Assembly: GCF_000023065.1 (NCBI RefSeq)
Contig: NC_012691.1
Span: 1,098,501 to 1,162,500 of the forward strand
Length of the DNA stretch: 64,000 nt
Direction of reading: 5' to 3'
From: Tolumonas auensis DSM 9187
GTDB taxonomy: Bacteria > Pseudomonadota > Gammaproteobacteria > Enterobacterales > Aeromonadaceae
Shown here: piece after piece, positions 19,366 to 29,160 of the stretch
Position numbering within the stretch: position 1 is the stretch's first letter
Layout: every line of letters begins with the position of its first letter
Notes under the pieces: generated by a model
What the model was told of the DNA's origin: nothing
Databases searched by the model: none
What the model saw: the letters and a program-made list of their open reading frames with translations, nothing else
Position numbers and translations under genes: made by a program

Positions 19366-19971
19366 CTACGGCTGATAAGCCCGTAAAAAGACAGTTATTG
19401 CCCGTGACACAATGGCGATTAGCTGGCTTTCATCGGGTGGAGCGATGACGCCTAAGGCATACGGTTCAACCAATTCTGCTTCCAGTAACGCTTTCAGATG
19501 CATGGCGCAGATCCCGGCATCGCAGGTGCTCAGGTTGTGCTGATCGATTTGTTTCTGGAGATAATTACTTATCAACTCCCAGCCTTTTTTGGGGCCATTT
19601 TCATAAAAGTGACGGCCAATATCAGAGCGATCAGCTTCATTAAGGGCCATTTTACGGATGGCCATGATATCTGGCGCGAGAATAGAATGCAGGTAATGCA
19701 TACCAAAATTAGTCAATGTGGTGCGGATGTCGTCGGAGTCTTCCAGGATTTTGAAGGCATTTGCAATTTTCTCTGTGGCAGAAGACTCCATCACAGCAGC
19801 AAAGATCTCTTCTTTGGAACTGAAATAGTTATATAGCGTTGCCTTTGACCCGCCAACCCGGCTGGCTATCTCTGACATGGACGTGTTTTCAAATCCTTGT
19901 CTGATAAAAGCATCTTTCGCAACCTCAATAATTGCCTGACGCCGAGCTTCACTTTTTACCCGCATACACAT
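19366..19971 (-). CDS. TetR/AcrR-family regulator of the efflux operon
   Basis: 201-aa regulator. TetR helix-turn-helix at residues about 10-56 (RRQAIIEVAKDAFIRQGFENTSMSEIASRVGGSKATLYNYFSSKEEIF), then a helical ligand-binding domain. The start could be at 19971 or two codons later at 19965. Divergent from the three-gene efflux operon, with a 15-bp operator-like palindrome between them, so it most likely represses the pump and its own gene. Confidence 0.9.
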   Translation of the reverse strand: MCMRVKSEARRQAIIEVAKDAFIRQGFENTSMSEIASRVGGSKATLYNYFSSKEEIFAAVMESSATEKIANAFKILEDSDDIRTTLTNFGMHYLHSILAPDIMAIRKMALNEADRSDIGRHFYENGPKKGWELISNYLQKQIDQHNLSTCDAGICAMHLKALLEAELVEPYALGVIAPPDESQLIAIVSRAITVFLRAYQP

Positions 19972-20003
19972 TTACCACTAATGAATTTCCCATTCAGTTT
20001 TAC

Positions 20004-20046
20004 TTGACGAAAGACGTCTGTCAAGAGTATAACCGTACTGTACGGT
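20004..20046 (+). promoter_or_regulatory. Promoter with TetR-type operator for the efflux operon
   Basis: TTGACG (20004-20009), 18-bp spacer, TATAAC (20028-20033). The perfect palindrome ACCGTAC-T-GTACGGT (20032-20046) overlaps the end of the -10 box and the start site. A repressor bound there would block transcription. Confidence 0.7.
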
Positions 20047-20065
20047 ATAGTTATGAGGTTTGAGA

Positions 20066-21517
20066 GTGAAAATACAACACGCTTCACGATTACTCAGTGT
20101 GGAAAGTTGGCGTCAGTTTTCTTTGCTACCCATCAGTGTTCTGGTGTTGAGTGCTTGTGCTCAGGCTCCGGATCAGAATTTAGCAGCACCTAAGCAGGCT
20201 GCTGCTTATGCATCCGCCAATTCATTTGACGTGGGCAATAAAGTCAGCTGGCCGGAAAACAAGTGGTGGCTGCGATACAACGATGCTCAGTTAAATGCGT
20301 TGGTTGATGAGGCGATTCATGATTCACCTTCCTTAAAAGCGGCGGCGGCCAGATTGAAAAGTGCAGAAGGTCTGGCACAACAAGCGGGCGCGAGTCGTTA
20401 CATTCAGGCAGGCATGGCACTGTCGGCCTCTGAATCTAAGGTCAGTTATCAGTATCAGGCCTATGCGCCACCTAAGAACTGGAACGATTACGGTTCTGCC
20501 ACGCTGAACTTCAGTTATGACTTCGATTTCTGGGGTAAAAACAAAGCAGCAGTCGCGGCGGCAACGTCTGACTTCGCTGCGGCACAGGCTGAAAGTGCCA
20601 CTGCAAATTTAATGATCTCCACTTCGCTGGTTCAGAGCTATGCCGAACTGGCGCGCTTATATGCCAACCGTGATACCGCGGTCACTGCCTTAGATATTCG
20701 TAAGAAAACCGTTTCGCTGCTGCAACAGCGTTTCAGCAATGGGCTGGAAACGCAGGGTGCGGTTCGTCAGGCAGAAGCGTTACGTGCCAATGCGGAAGCT
20801 GAATTGCTGAGTATTGATGAATCCATCGCGTTACAAAAAAATGCGCTGGCGGCTTTGCTGGGGAAGGGGCCGGATCGCGGTCTGTCGATTGCACGGCCAG
20901 GGGTGAAACTTCAGCAGTCGTTTGGTTTACCTAAAGAAGCCGGTGTTGGTTTGCTGGGGCATCGTCCGGATGTGACGGCATCACGCTGGCGCGCTGAGTC
21001 TGCAGCAAAACGGATCGGGATCGCCAAAGCGCAGTTTTATCCTGATGTCAGTCTTTCCGCTTTTATTGGTTATCAGGCTTTTGGTCTGGATAACTTAACC
21101 AGATCAGGTAACGACGCCGGTAGTATCGGCCCAGCACTCTATTTACCACTCTTTACCGGTGGTCGTCTGCAAGGTCAGCTGACAACCGCTGAAGCCTCTT
21201 ATGAAGAAGCGGTAGCGAATTACAACAACACGGTGACACAGGCTTTCCATGATGTTGCGGATGTGGTCACCAGCTCTAAAGCCTTGACCGCGCGTTTGCA
21301 GAAAACACAGGAAGCGGTCGATGCCGCACAGGATGCGTATCAGATCGCGAACAACCGTTATCGCGGTGGCTTAGCAACCTATCTGGATGTGCTCACTGCC
21401 GAAGATGCGTTGCTGGGCAGTCAGCGTGCGCTGGTGAATTTGCAGTCCCGTTCATTCTCACTTGATGTTGCTCTGGTCCACGCTCTTGGCGGTGGTTATC
21501 AGGCTCCCCGTTCTTGA
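20066..21517 (+). CDS. Outer membrane factor lipoprotein (OprM/NodT family) of a tripartite pump
   Basis: 483-aa outer-membrane channel. The GTG at 20066 is preferred: GAGG (20055-20058) lies 7 nt upstream, while the TTG at 20060 is too close. The N terminus carries a lipoprotein signal with lipobox LSAC around residue 30. Two OEP repeats follow (about 60-260 and 285-475), with FSYDFDFWGKNKA and YLPLFTGGRL, as in NodT-type channels. First gene of an operon with membrane-fusion and MFS subunits. Confidence 0.92.
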   Translation: MKIQHASRLLSVESWRQFSLLPISVLVLSACAQAPDQNLAAPKQAAAYASANSFDVGNKVSWPENKWWLRYNDAQLNALVDEAIHDSPSLKAAAARLKSAEGLAQQAGASRYIQAGMALSASESKVSYQYQAYAPPKNWNDYGSATLNFSYDFDFWGKNKAAVAAATSDFAAAQAESATANLMISTSLVQSYAELARLYANRDTAVTALDIRKKTVSLLQQRFSNGLETQGAVRQAEALRANAEAELLSIDESIALQKNALAALLGKGPDRGLSIARPGVKLQQSFGLPKEAGVGLLGHRPDVTASRWRAESAAKRIGIAKAQFYPDVSLSAFIGYQAFGLDNLTRSGNDAGSIGPALYLPLFTGGRLQGQLTTAEASYEEAVANYNNTVTQAFHDVADVVTSSKALTARLQKTQEAVDAAQDAYQIANNRYRGGLATYLDVLTAEDALLGSQRALVNLQSRSFSLDVALVHALGGGYQAPRS

Positions 21518-21538
21518 TTTCAATACAGGATTAGAAAA

Positions 21539-22747
21539 ATGACTCAGATGAATTCAGATATAACCATTGACCAGTTTGATGATGAATTTGATGCGCCCCG
21601 GGCAGCAGCTTCCCGCAAGAAAGGCTTTATGGGCCTGGCGGCTGCCATAGTCATAGCGGGCGTTGGTTATGGTTCTTACTGGTATCTTGTCGCATCACGC
21701 TATGTCACTACCGATAACGCTTATACCGCAGTCGAACTGGCTGAAGTCACTCCGGCGGTTGGCGGTATTGTTAAAGCAGTGAATGTAGTAGACACCCAGC
21801 AGGTCAGGATGGGGGATGTGCTGGTTGTACTGGACGATACCGATGCCCGTCTGGCACTGGCGCAGGCTGAAGCGGATCTGGGGCTGGCGCGACGTCGTGT
21901 GCACAGCTATCTGGCCAATGATGAAGGTCTGGCCGCGCAGGTGAAGGCGCGTGAAGCGGATGAAAAACGGGCTCAGGCACAGCTGGCTGCGGCACAGGCC
22001 GATCTGGCGCGGGCGCAGGTTGATATGCAACGCCGTCAGGCATTACTGGCTTCTGGTTCGGTTTCCGGTGAGGAGCTGACTAATGCTAAAAATGCACTGG
22101 CTCAGGCGGAAGCGAATCTGACTTCGGCAAAAGCAGCCGCAGCACAAAGCGTGGCAAACCGTATGTCTACCATTGGCTCGAAGAAGGCGAATGCAGCATT
22201 AACAGTTGATTCTACAGTGGAAACCAACCCTGAAGTGTTACTGGCAAAAGCGCGTTATGAACAGGCAAAAGTCGATCTGGAACGTACCGTTATCAAAGCA
22301 CCGGTGGATGGCACTATTGCCAAACGTCAGGTACAGGTTGGTCGTCGTGTACAGATTGGCGCACCGTTGCTGAGTGTTGTGCCGACCCAGAATATTCACG
22401 TGGATGCCAACTTCAAAGAAGTCGAATTACGTGATGTAAAAATCGGCCAGCCGGTTGAAGTTACCGCCGATATTTATGGCGACAAAGTGGTTTATCGCGG
22501 CGTGGTAAGCGGTTTGTCGGGCGGTACCGGCTCTGCGTTTTCGATGATTCCGGCTCAGAATGCCACCGGTAACTGGATCAAGGTGGTTCAGCGTCTGCCG
22601 GTGCGTATTACGCTGGATGCAAATGAGATGAAACATCGTCCTCTGCAGGTTGGTCTGTCCATGGAAGCAACGATTGATACTTCGGCTCCGGTGATTCATG
22701 AAGCGGTTGCGGAACATGCATCGTATTCTGCTGATCGTCAGGGTTAG
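21539..22747 (+). CDS. EmrA/HlyD-type membrane fusion protein
   Basis: 402-aa periplasmic adaptor. One N-terminal membrane anchor (about residues 29-50) follows a 28-residue cytoplasmic head. The barrel-sandwich half RYVTTDNAYTAVELAEVTPAVGGIV is followed by an Ala-rich coiled-coil hairpin (about 100-215) and then the second lipoyl half and beta-barrel. The order OMF, adaptor, DHA2 transporter matches EmrAB-TolC-like pumps with a dedicated outer-membrane channel. Confidence 0.93.
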   Translation: MTQMNSDITIDQFDDEFDAPRAAASRKKGFMGLAAAIVIAGVGYGSYWYLVASRYVTTDNAYTAVELAEVTPAVGGIVKAVNVVDTQQVRMGDVLVVLDDTDARLALAQAEADLGLARRRVHSYLANDEGLAAQVKAREADEKRAQAQLAAAQADLARAQVDMQRRQALLASGSVSGEELTNAKNALAQAEANLTSAKAAAAQSVANRMSTIGSKKANAALTVDSTVETNPEVLLAKARYEQAKVDLERTVIKAPVDGTIAKRQVQVGRRVQIGAPLLSVVPTQNIHVDANFKEVELRDVKIGQPVEVTADIYGDKVVYRGVVSGLSGGTGSAFSMIPAQNATGNWIKVVQRLPVRITLDANEMKHRPLQVGLSMEATIDTSAPVIHEAVAEHASYSADRQG

Positions 22748-22757
22748 GCGGTGAATG

Positions 22758-24296
22758 ATGAGTAGTTCATCATTAAATAATTTTCCGCAGCCTCTTTCCG
22801 GCGGAAAACTGGTACTGGGAACAATTTGTCTGGCAATGGCTAACTTTCTGGCCATTCTTGATACGACCATTGCGAACGTATCGGTTTCTAATATTGCCGG
22901 AAGTCTGGGTACCTCGACCAGTCAGGGGACGTATGTCATTACCTCGTATGCGGTTGCGGAAGCGATTTCTGTACCGCTTACGGGCTGGCTGGCCTCACGG
23001 TTTGGGGCGATACGGGTATTTATTACCTGCCTGATCCTGTTTGGTGTTTTTTCGGCACTGTGTGGTATGGCAACAAGCATGAATATGCTGGTGTTGTTCC
23101 GCGTATTTCTGGGATTTGCCGGTGGCCCGTTGATGCCGTTATCGCAGACGCTGATGATCCGTATTTTCCCGAAAGAGAAAAGCCATGCTGCTATCGGTAT
23201 CTGGAGCATGACCACGCTGGTGGCACCGATCATGGGGCCGATCCTTGGCGGCGTATTATGTGACCAGTTAAGCTGGCCGTATATCTTCTTTGTGAAAACG
23301 CCATTTGCGATCATTGCGGGCTTAATGTGCTGGAAGTTACTGCAGCAATTTGAAACCAAAACAGCCAAATCCCGTATCGATGTTGTTGGACTCGGGTTGC
23401 TGGTTGTCTGGGTTGCCGCTTTACAGCTTATGTTGGATGAAGGCAAAGATCTTGACTGGTTTGAGTCAAACCATATTGTGATTTTAGGTATTGTGGCCCT
23501 GATAGGTTTTGTCGCTTTCCTCATATGGGAACTGACAGCGCGTAATCCGGTGGTTGATCTGAAGGTGTTCCGTCACCGGGGGTACACGACCAGTATGCTG
23601 ACGCTATCGCTGGGATTTGGTGCCTTCTTCGGTATTACCGTACTGACGCCGCTCTGGCTGCAAATCTACATGGGATATACCGCGACGATTGCTGGTTATT
23701 CCACCGCAATGATGGGGGTGCTGGCTATCTTCCTCGCTCCGGCGATTGCGAATCTGGCAACCAAAGTTGATCCAAGACCGCTGGTATTTATCGGTGTGCT
23801 CTGGCTGGGTATCTGGACCTTGTATCGCAGTAGCGCCAACATGGACATGACCTTCTGGCAGGTTAGTCTGCCGATGTTATTTCAGGGGATCGGGATGCCG
23901 TTGTTCTTTGTGCCGCTAACGGCCATCGCATTAGGATGTGTGTCGGATCGGGAGATGGATTCTGCTGCCGGGCTGATGAACTTCATCCGTACGCTGTCCG
24001 GTGCATTTGCAACTTCGATGGTGAATACCTCGTGGGAAAATCAGACGAGGTATGTCAAAGCTGAGCTGGTTGGTCTGACTGATCAATCCGGTGCGGCAGC
24101 CGGGGCAATGGCGAATGCCGGAATGGGTGAGGAACAAACCAGAGGCATTATGGATTGGATGCTGCAGGGGCAGAGCGTTATGGTCGCGACCAACCAGATC
24201 TTTATGGTAATAGCCGTTATTTTTGCGGTGGCGGCCTTTGTGATCTGGCTGGCACCAAGGCCAACCCGGGCAGTCGATCCGTCTGCGGTACATTAA
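22758..24296 (+). CDS. EmrB-type drug efflux MFS transporter (DHA2 family)
   Basis: 512-aa inner-membrane proton antiporter with about 14 hydrophobic segments. Motifs: LDTTIANVSVSNIAGSLG near segment 1, GWLASRFGAIRVF (motif A), and GPILGGVLCD. ATG 22758 has AGGCGG (22746-22751) 6 nt upstream; ATG 22755 is the alternative. It exports small hydrophobic compounds through the adaptor and channel encoded just upstream. The substrate cannot be read from the sequence. Confidence 0.93.
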   Translation: MSSSSLNNFPQPLSGGKLVLGTICLAMANFLAILDTTIANVSVSNIAGSLGTSTSQGTYVITSYAVAEAISVPLTGWLASRFGAIRVFITCLILFGVFSALCGMATSMNMLVLFRVFLGFAGGPLMPLSQTLMIRIFPKEKSHAAIGIWSMTTLVAPIMGPILGGVLCDQLSWPYIFFVKTPFAIIAGLMCWKLLQQFETKTAKSRIDVVGLGLLVVWVAALQLMLDEGKDLDWFESNHIVILGIVALIGFVAFLIWELTARNPVVDLKVFRHRGYTTSMLTLSLGFGAFFGITVLTPLWLQIYMGYTATIAGYSTAMMGVLAIFLAPAIANLATKVDPRPLVFIGVLWLGIWTLYRSSANMDMTFWQVSLPMLFQGIGMPLFFVPLTAIALGCVSDREMDSAAGLMNFIRTLSGAFATSMVNTSWENQTRYVKAELVGLTDQSGAAAGAMANAGMGEEQTRGIMDWMLQGQSVMVATNQIFMVIAVIFAVAAFVIWLAPRPTRAVDPSAVH

Positions 24297-24335
24297 TTTT
24301 TCGTCTCATTCGTTTTCCTTGTTGGTGATGGTTTT

Positions 24336-24362
24336 CCGGCTTCATTCTGAAGCCGGTTTTTT
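24336..24362 (+). terminator. Terminator of the efflux operon
   Basis: Perfect 9-bp stem CCGGCTTCA / TGAAGCCGG with loop TTC and six T, 39 bp after the transporter stop. Confidence 0.92.
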
Positions 24363-24419
24363 CTTTTCTGCGATTTAATTTCCGTCCGTTTTCTTCCTGA
24401 ATGCCTTCCTTGGAAATAC

Positions 24420-24444
24420 TGCCATCTGCTGTCGATTTTTGGCC
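24420..24444. promoter_or_regulatory. Rhamnose-locus dyad upstream of rhaD
   Basis: TGCCA, 15 bp, TGGCC; 121 bp before the rhaD start. Same arms and exact spacing as the sites before the GPH transporter, rhaB and the lactaldehyde-reductase-like gene. Confidence 0.55.
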
Positions 24445-24564
24445 AATAGCTGAAGGTGAATGATCTGCCGCACCGCTAGACTGATTTCATATCCGGAACT
24501 GGAATTGACGGACGTAGTTTTGTGAATTCCGGGAAATAAATCAGACACTATGTTGAGGTAGCAG

Positions 24565-25392
24565 ATGAGTAAGGTAGAACTGAATGCCGCCGTTATGGCA
24601 GAAATAGAGAAAGTAACCGAAGTTGCTACCTATTTGTGGCAACGGGAATGGGCTGAGCGCAATGGCGGAAATATCTCGGTTGATGTAACGGAAATATTTG
24701 GTGAAGTTCCTGCATCAATGGAAGGGTTTCCTCACTGTCCATTAAGCATGGTCGGTGGCAAGGCCGCTTTCCCTGCAGACAGCGCGGGCCATATTTTCTT
24801 TGTTAAAGGCACTGGTGAACGTATCCGTGAATTACGTGATCCGGAACTGGCGGGTTGTGTTTTACGTATCGATGATCATGCTGCCGGTTACCACATTCTG
24901 TGGGGCGGTCGTGGCAAAGCAGATTACAAACCGACCAGCGAATTTATCTCTCACGTAGAGATCGTGATGGATAAACAACGCGCGGGTTCAAACCACCGTT
25001 GTGTGGTGCATACTCATCCGCTGGAACTGATTGCGCTGTCTCATCATCCGAAATATGCCCATGATGAAACCGCCTACACCAATGCTTGCTGGAAAATGCT
25101 GCCGGAAGTGCGCGCGTTTGTACCAAAAGGTATCGGTATGGTGCCGTATTGCATGCCAGGCAGCAAAGTTATGGCTGACAGCACGACCGCCAAACTGCGT
25201 CAGTTTGATGTCGCGATCTGGGAAAAACACGGTGCAGTCGCTACCGGTTCTGATGCACTGGAAGCGTATGACTTTGTCGATGTAGCCAATAAAGGTGCGA
25301 AATTACACCTGATGTGTCTGGCCAGTGGTTTTGAGCCGGAAGGGGTGAGCGACAAGGATATGCAGGAACTGAAAGAGACGTTTAATCTGTAA
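24565..25392 (+). CDS. rhaD: L-rhamnulose-1-phosphate aldolase
   Basis: 275-aa class II zinc aldolase splitting L-rhamnulose-1-phosphate into dihydroxyacetone phosphate and L-lactaldehyde. Phosphate-binding ERNGGNIS, the central HHRCVVHTHPLELIAL with zinc histidines, and the late WEKHGAVATG His fit the RhaD/FucA fold; GYHILWG matches E. coli RhaD. It stands alone, 9 kb away from rhaBA, but has the shared upstream dyad. GAGGTAG (24555-24561) is the ribosome site. Confidence 0.92.
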   Translation: MSKVELNAAVMAEIEKVTEVATYLWQREWAERNGGNISVDVTEIFGEVPASMEGFPHCPLSMVGGKAAFPADSAGHIFFVKGTGERIRELRDPELAGCVLRIDDHAAGYHILWGGRGKADYKPTSEFISHVEIVMDKQRAGSNHRCVVHTHPLELIALSHHPKYAHDETAYTNACWKMLPEVRAFVPKGIGMVPYCMPGSKVMADSTTAKLRQFDVAIWEKHGAVATGSDALEAYDFVDVANKGAKLHLMCLASGFEPEGVSDKDMQELKETFNL

Positions 25393-25419
25393 TCGTTTTT
25401 CTTACCTTGTTTATCTGTC

Positions 25420-25449
25420 ACAAAAGCCATGATTTTTCATGGCTTTTGT
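25420..25449. terminator. Terminator between rhaD and glgX
   Basis: Perfect 13-bp stem ACAAAAGCCATGA / TCATGGCTTTTGT with a TTTT loop. It lies between two convergent genes and has A/T tracts in both arms. Confidence 0.85.
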
Positions 25450-25474
25450 TTGTGTGGTTTTACTGTGAATTGGT

Positions 25475-27547
25475 TTATTGCGAATGGTTCTGGCAGATCA
25501 GTACTACAACCGATCTCGATGCGGTTTTATATTCAGATGAAAGGATTTCTGCATAGTCACACCCTAACGGGGTTATGTCCGCGGGAGGTAATAGCCCGGT
25601 ATCGCAGACCCGTTTCCAGTGTCCGTGGGGCGAATGTGCGGGCGGAGGTAACGTCACCGTAAGTGGTTCCCACCAGGCGTTAAAGAAAGCGTAAACATCG
25701 ACATCATGGGTCGGATCATAAGCAGATAAACCCAATACATGTGAATTTTCACTCCAGTCTGGCTGAAAGGGTTGAACGCCATGCCAATCTATCGTCGCAT
25801 TCTCAAGCGCTTGTTCCAGAGAAAAAAATGACCGGGGTTCTTCTTTTAATACCGCCCGATATCGCAACAGCTCGGTGACAAACCGCAGCATTTCCCGGCC
25901 ATACAACTCCGGCTGCCAGTTTAACCAGCTGATTGGATTATCCTGACAATACACATTGTTATTCCCTCTTTGCGTTCGCAATGTTTCATCACCCATCTGA
26001 ATCATGGGGGTTCCGACAGACATCAGATTGATCACAAAGAAATTTTTAGCCTGACGTAAGCGCAGCGCATTGATTTTAGCATCGCCGGTCGGCCCTTCCA
26101 CGCCGTGGTTCCAGCTGTAATTATCATTGCTGCCATCACGGTTATCCTCGCCATTGGCCTCGTTATGCTTCCGGTTGTAACTGACCAGATCCCACAACGT
26201 GAAGCCATCATGACAGGCGATGAAATTGAGACTTTTATACGGATCAGAATATTCAGGATGATAGATATCCGGGCTGCCAATCAGACGGGTAGCAAAGGCG
26301 GAAACCATGCCGTTGTCGCCTTTGATGAAGCGGCGTACGTCATCCCGGAACCGGCCATTCCATTCGCGCCAGCGATCGCCCACCATCCGTCCGACTAAAT
26401 ATAACCCGCCGGCATCCCACGCTTCGGCAAACAACTTGGTATCAGCCAGCGAGTAGTCACCATCAATCGTGCGGATTGTGGGCGGATCATTCATGGGCTG
26501 ACCATAACCATCGCGGGATAAAATCGCGGCCAGATCAAACCGGAAACCATCGACATGCATCTCTTCCCGCCAGAAACGCAGGCTATCCGTGATCATTTTT
26601 TTGGTCATCGGATGTGAGGCATCCAGTGTATTACCGCAGCCTGAATAATTGGTGCTGTGATAATTTTCATCCAGCGTATAAAACGCGTCGTTGTCTAACC
26701 CGCGGAAACATAAAACCGGGCCATCATCTCCGCCTTCAGCCGTATGGTTGTATACGACATCCAGAATGACCTCGATATTCGCTTTGTGCAGTGCTTTGAC
26801 CATGTCCCGGAATTCATCCAGTACCCCCAGATGAGAACCGACGCTCGCATATTCTGCATGGGGCGCAAAAAAGCCTATCGGGCTGTATCCCCAATAGTTA
26901 CTTTTGCCGGGTCTGGCATCCTGCGGGTCAAACTGAAATATCGGCAATAACTCAACGGCGGTAATACCTAATTCCTGCAGATAAGGGATTTTTTCGATCA
27001 CGCCGGCATAGGTGCCACGCAAATAATCGGGTAAACCGGATGACGGATCTTGAGTGAATCCGCGCACATGCATTTCATAAATCACGGAGCGGGAAAGCGG
27101 GTGCCGGGGATAATGGTCGTCTTCCCAGTCATAGTGTCGCAGATCGGTGACCACATTTTTCGCGCAACAATGAAGATTGCTGCCGCTTTTAGCAGATAAC
27201 TGGCGATCATAATTTTCCGATAAAACAATGCGCCTTCCGTAAGGATCAAGCAGCGCTTTTTCCGGATCAAAATGAGTACCGGGTCGGTTTGAGAGTGCCT
27301 CTTTTACTCGCCATGCGTATAACTGGCCGGCATTTACGCCACTCACATGGACATGCCAGTAATAGCCGGAGTGATATTCCTGTTCCTTCAGCAGGATCAC
27401 CTCAGGATGTTCATCTTTTTCGGAGCTGAACAGTAACAACTCCATGGACTTGGCCAGCCGTCCCCAGATGGCGAAGTTGGTGCCATGGCCTTCAGGTGTT
27501 GCACCTAATTGACGACAGTGTCCGGCAGAGAGTTTTCTGGTTGTCAT
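25475..27547 (-). CDS. glgX: Glycogen debranching enzyme
   Basis: 690-aa isoamylase-type enzyme that hydrolyses alpha-1,6 branches of phosphorylase-limited glycogen. An N-terminal CBM48 domain (about 10-110) is followed by a GH13 barrel with DVVYNHTAEGG, the nucleophile Asp in DGFRFDLA, the acid Glu in LFAEAWD and the FIACHDGFTL box. A small C-terminal beta domain follows. It interrupts the rhamnose locus and is not with other glg genes; glgP lies 23 kb away. It would act together with glgP in glycogen breakdown. Confidence 0.93.
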   Translation of the reverse strand: MTTRKLSAGHCRQLGATPEGHGTNFAIWGRLAKSMELLLFSSEKDEHPEVILLKEQEYHSGYYWHVHVSGVNAGQLYAWRVKEALSNRPGTHFDPEKALLDPYGRRIVLSENYDRQLSAKSGSNLHCCAKNVVTDLRHYDWEDDHYPRHPLSRSVIYEMHVRGFTQDPSSGLPDYLRGTYAGVIEKIPYLQELGITAVELLPIFQFDPQDARPGKSNYWGYSPIGFFAPHAEYASVGSHLGVLDEFRDMVKALHKANIEVILDVVYNHTAEGGDDGPVLCFRGLDNDAFYTLDENYHSTNYSGCGNTLDASHPMTKKMITDSLRFWREEMHVDGFRFDLAAILSRDGYGQPMNDPPTIRTIDGDYSLADTKLFAEAWDAGGLYLVGRMVGDRWREWNGRFRDDVRRFIKGDNGMVSAFATRLIGSPDIYHPEYSDPYKSLNFIACHDGFTLWDLVSYNRKHNEANGEDNRDGSNDNYSWNHGVEGPTGDAKINALRLRQAKNFFVINLMSVGTPMIQMGDETLRTQRGNNNVYCQDNPISWLNWQPELYGREMLRFVTELLRYRAVLKEEPRSFFSLEQALENATIDWHGVQPFQPDWSENSHVLGLSAYDPTHDVDVYAFFNAWWEPLTVTLPPPAHSPHGHWKRVCDTGLLPPADITPLGCDYAEILSSEYKTASRSVVVLICQNHSQ

Positions 27548-27625
27548 TTTTCTCTCAGAGCAAAGTGACTCTGATAGAAAGTATAGAAGAGGCGCTAGTC
27601 AGGCTTGTTTCATTTCTTAATAAAA

Positions 27626-27656
27626 AACCAGATGGAAAACAACATACCATCTGGTT
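27626..27656 (-). terminator. Terminator of the PtsG-like gene
   Basis: Perfect 10-bp stem AACCAGATGG / CCATCTGGTT with an 11-nt loop. On the minus strand it is followed by TTTTATTAAG. It starts 31 bp after the stop. Confidence 0.88.
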
Positions 27657-27687
27657 TCATCAAAATGGTGAGCGACAAATAATAAGG

Positions 27688-29094
27688 TTATGCCATCAAC
27701 AACCCCATTTGGGTTTTCAACCGATCCGATTTGGTACCAAAAATAGCCTGCACGCCGGCTCCGGCTATCACCACACCGTTTGCTCCAAGCTGCTTGAGTC
27801 TTTCCTTATCGACTAACTGCGGATCTTTGACAGTAATTCGTAAACGGGTAATACAGGCATTCAGATGCACAATATTGTCTTGCCCGCCAAATGCACTAAT
27901 GAGCTGTGGTGCGAGTTCGTCTTCATTGATTTCCGGTTTGGTTGCCGCAGATGTTTCACTTCGGCCCGGTGTTTTCAGATCTAATGCGACGATCAGCACA
28001 CGGAATACGCTGAAATAAATCAGGCTATAGAGAATACCGACTACCGGAATCAGCCCGGCTCGTGTGGATTGCGGGAACAGCACCAGATAATCAAATAAGC
28101 CTTGCGAAAATGAGGTCGAATGGTGGACACCTAATAATTCCATCACGACATAACCACTTCCGGCCAGCAGTGCGTGCACTGCATAGAGAATGGGCGCGGC
28201 AAACAAAAAGGCAAACTCGATAGGCTCAGTAATGCCGGATACAAACGCAGTTACCGCGGCAATTCCCATCGCAGCGCCAACGCGTTTTCGTTGTTGCGGT
28301 GCTGCCGTTCGCCAGATCGCGATGGCAGCGCCCGGTAAACCGAACATCTTGAACAGATAACCACCGGCCAGATGCCCGGCGGTTGGGTCGCCAGCCATAT
28401 AACGGGCGATTTCACCGTGTACAGTAATGCCATCGGCGGTTGTGAATTCGCCAAGTTGCATCATGAACGGTGCGTTCCAGATATGGTGCAAGCCGAAGGG
28501 AATGAGTGCCCGTTCGACCAGTCCGTAGACACCAAATGCGATAGCCGAATGATCGTAAATCAGCTGTTCAGTAATGGCTTTGGTCAGATGTTGTAACGCT
28601 GGCCAGACAAAGCTGAACATCAGTGCTGCCACGACAGTGACAAACCCGGTTGCTACCGGCACAAAGCGTTTACCGGCAAAAAAGCCGAGATATTCGGGCA
28701 GGCTAAAATCTTTAAAGGCGTTAAACATCCACGCGGTAATGAAACCACTGAACAGGCCACAAAGAATGCCAGGATGCGGTGTAGCTGCATTCAACGAACC
28801 GAGAGAAATAAACAGCTCGGTGGTTTGTGAGAACAGAAAATAACTGAAAATACCGCAAATAATACCGATCGGGTCATTGTGGGTATATTCCATGGCAATG
28901 CCGACGGATACAAACAATGGGATCAGCGACAAAATGAGTTCGGCGGAATGAGTTAATACCGCCAATTGCTGCAGTGGAAACCACGTTACTGATAAATGGC
29001 TGATAAACATCAGCAGCGCGGCAAATGGCATCGCGCACAGAGGAACGACCAACGATTTACCAAATCGCTGTAAATGAGGGAATAATGTTTTCAT
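27688..29094 (-). CDS. PTS glucose-family EIICB permease (PtsG-like)
   Basis: 468-aa membrane permease that phosphorylates its sugar during uptake. EIIC (about 1-375) has ten or so hydrophobic segments and the family motif [10 protein letters not shown]; a linker leads to EIIB with phosphorylated Cys414 in [11 protein letters not shown]. Length is close to E. coli PtsG (477). There is no EIIA domain, so it depends on a separate Crr. It lies downstream of the rhamnosidase behind that gene's terminator. It could be a glucose or other hexose/glucoside permease; its place in a rhamnose locus is unusual. Confidence 0.85.
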   Translation of the reverse strand: MKTLFPHLQRFGKSLVVPLCAMPFAALLMFISHLSVTWFPLQQLAVLTHSAELILSLIPLFVSVGIAMEYTHNDPIGIICGIFSYFLFSQTTELFISLGSLNAATPHPGILCGLFSGFITAWMFNAFKDFSLPEYLGFFAGKRFVPVATGFVTVVAALMFSFVWPALQHLTKAITEQLIYDHSAIAFGVYGLVERALIPFGLHHIWNAPFMMQLGEFTTADGITVHGEIARYMAGDPTAGHLAGGYLFKMFGLPGAAIAIWRTAAPQQRKRVGAAMGIAAVTAFVSGITEPIEFAFLFAAPILYAVHALLAGSGYVVMELLGVHHSTSFSQGLFDYLVLFPQSTRAGLIPVVGILYSLIYFSVFRVLIVALDLKTPGRSETSAATKPEINEDELAPQLISAFGGQDNIVHLNACITRLRITVKDPQLVDKERLKQLGANGVVIAGAGVQAIFGTKSDRLKTQMGLLMA

Positions 29095-29124
29095 ACGTCT
29101 AAGCCTGAATCCATAGCCAAAAAA

Positions 29125-29152
29125 GAGCCATTACTCCGGTGAATAATGGCTC
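29125..29152 (-). terminator. Terminator of the rhamnosidase gene
   Basis: 9-bp stem GAGCCATTA / TAATGGCTC, 10-nt loop, followed on the minus strand by TTTTTTGG. It begins 8 bp after the stop. Confidence 0.9.
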
Positions 29153-29160
29153 AGAGGGGA

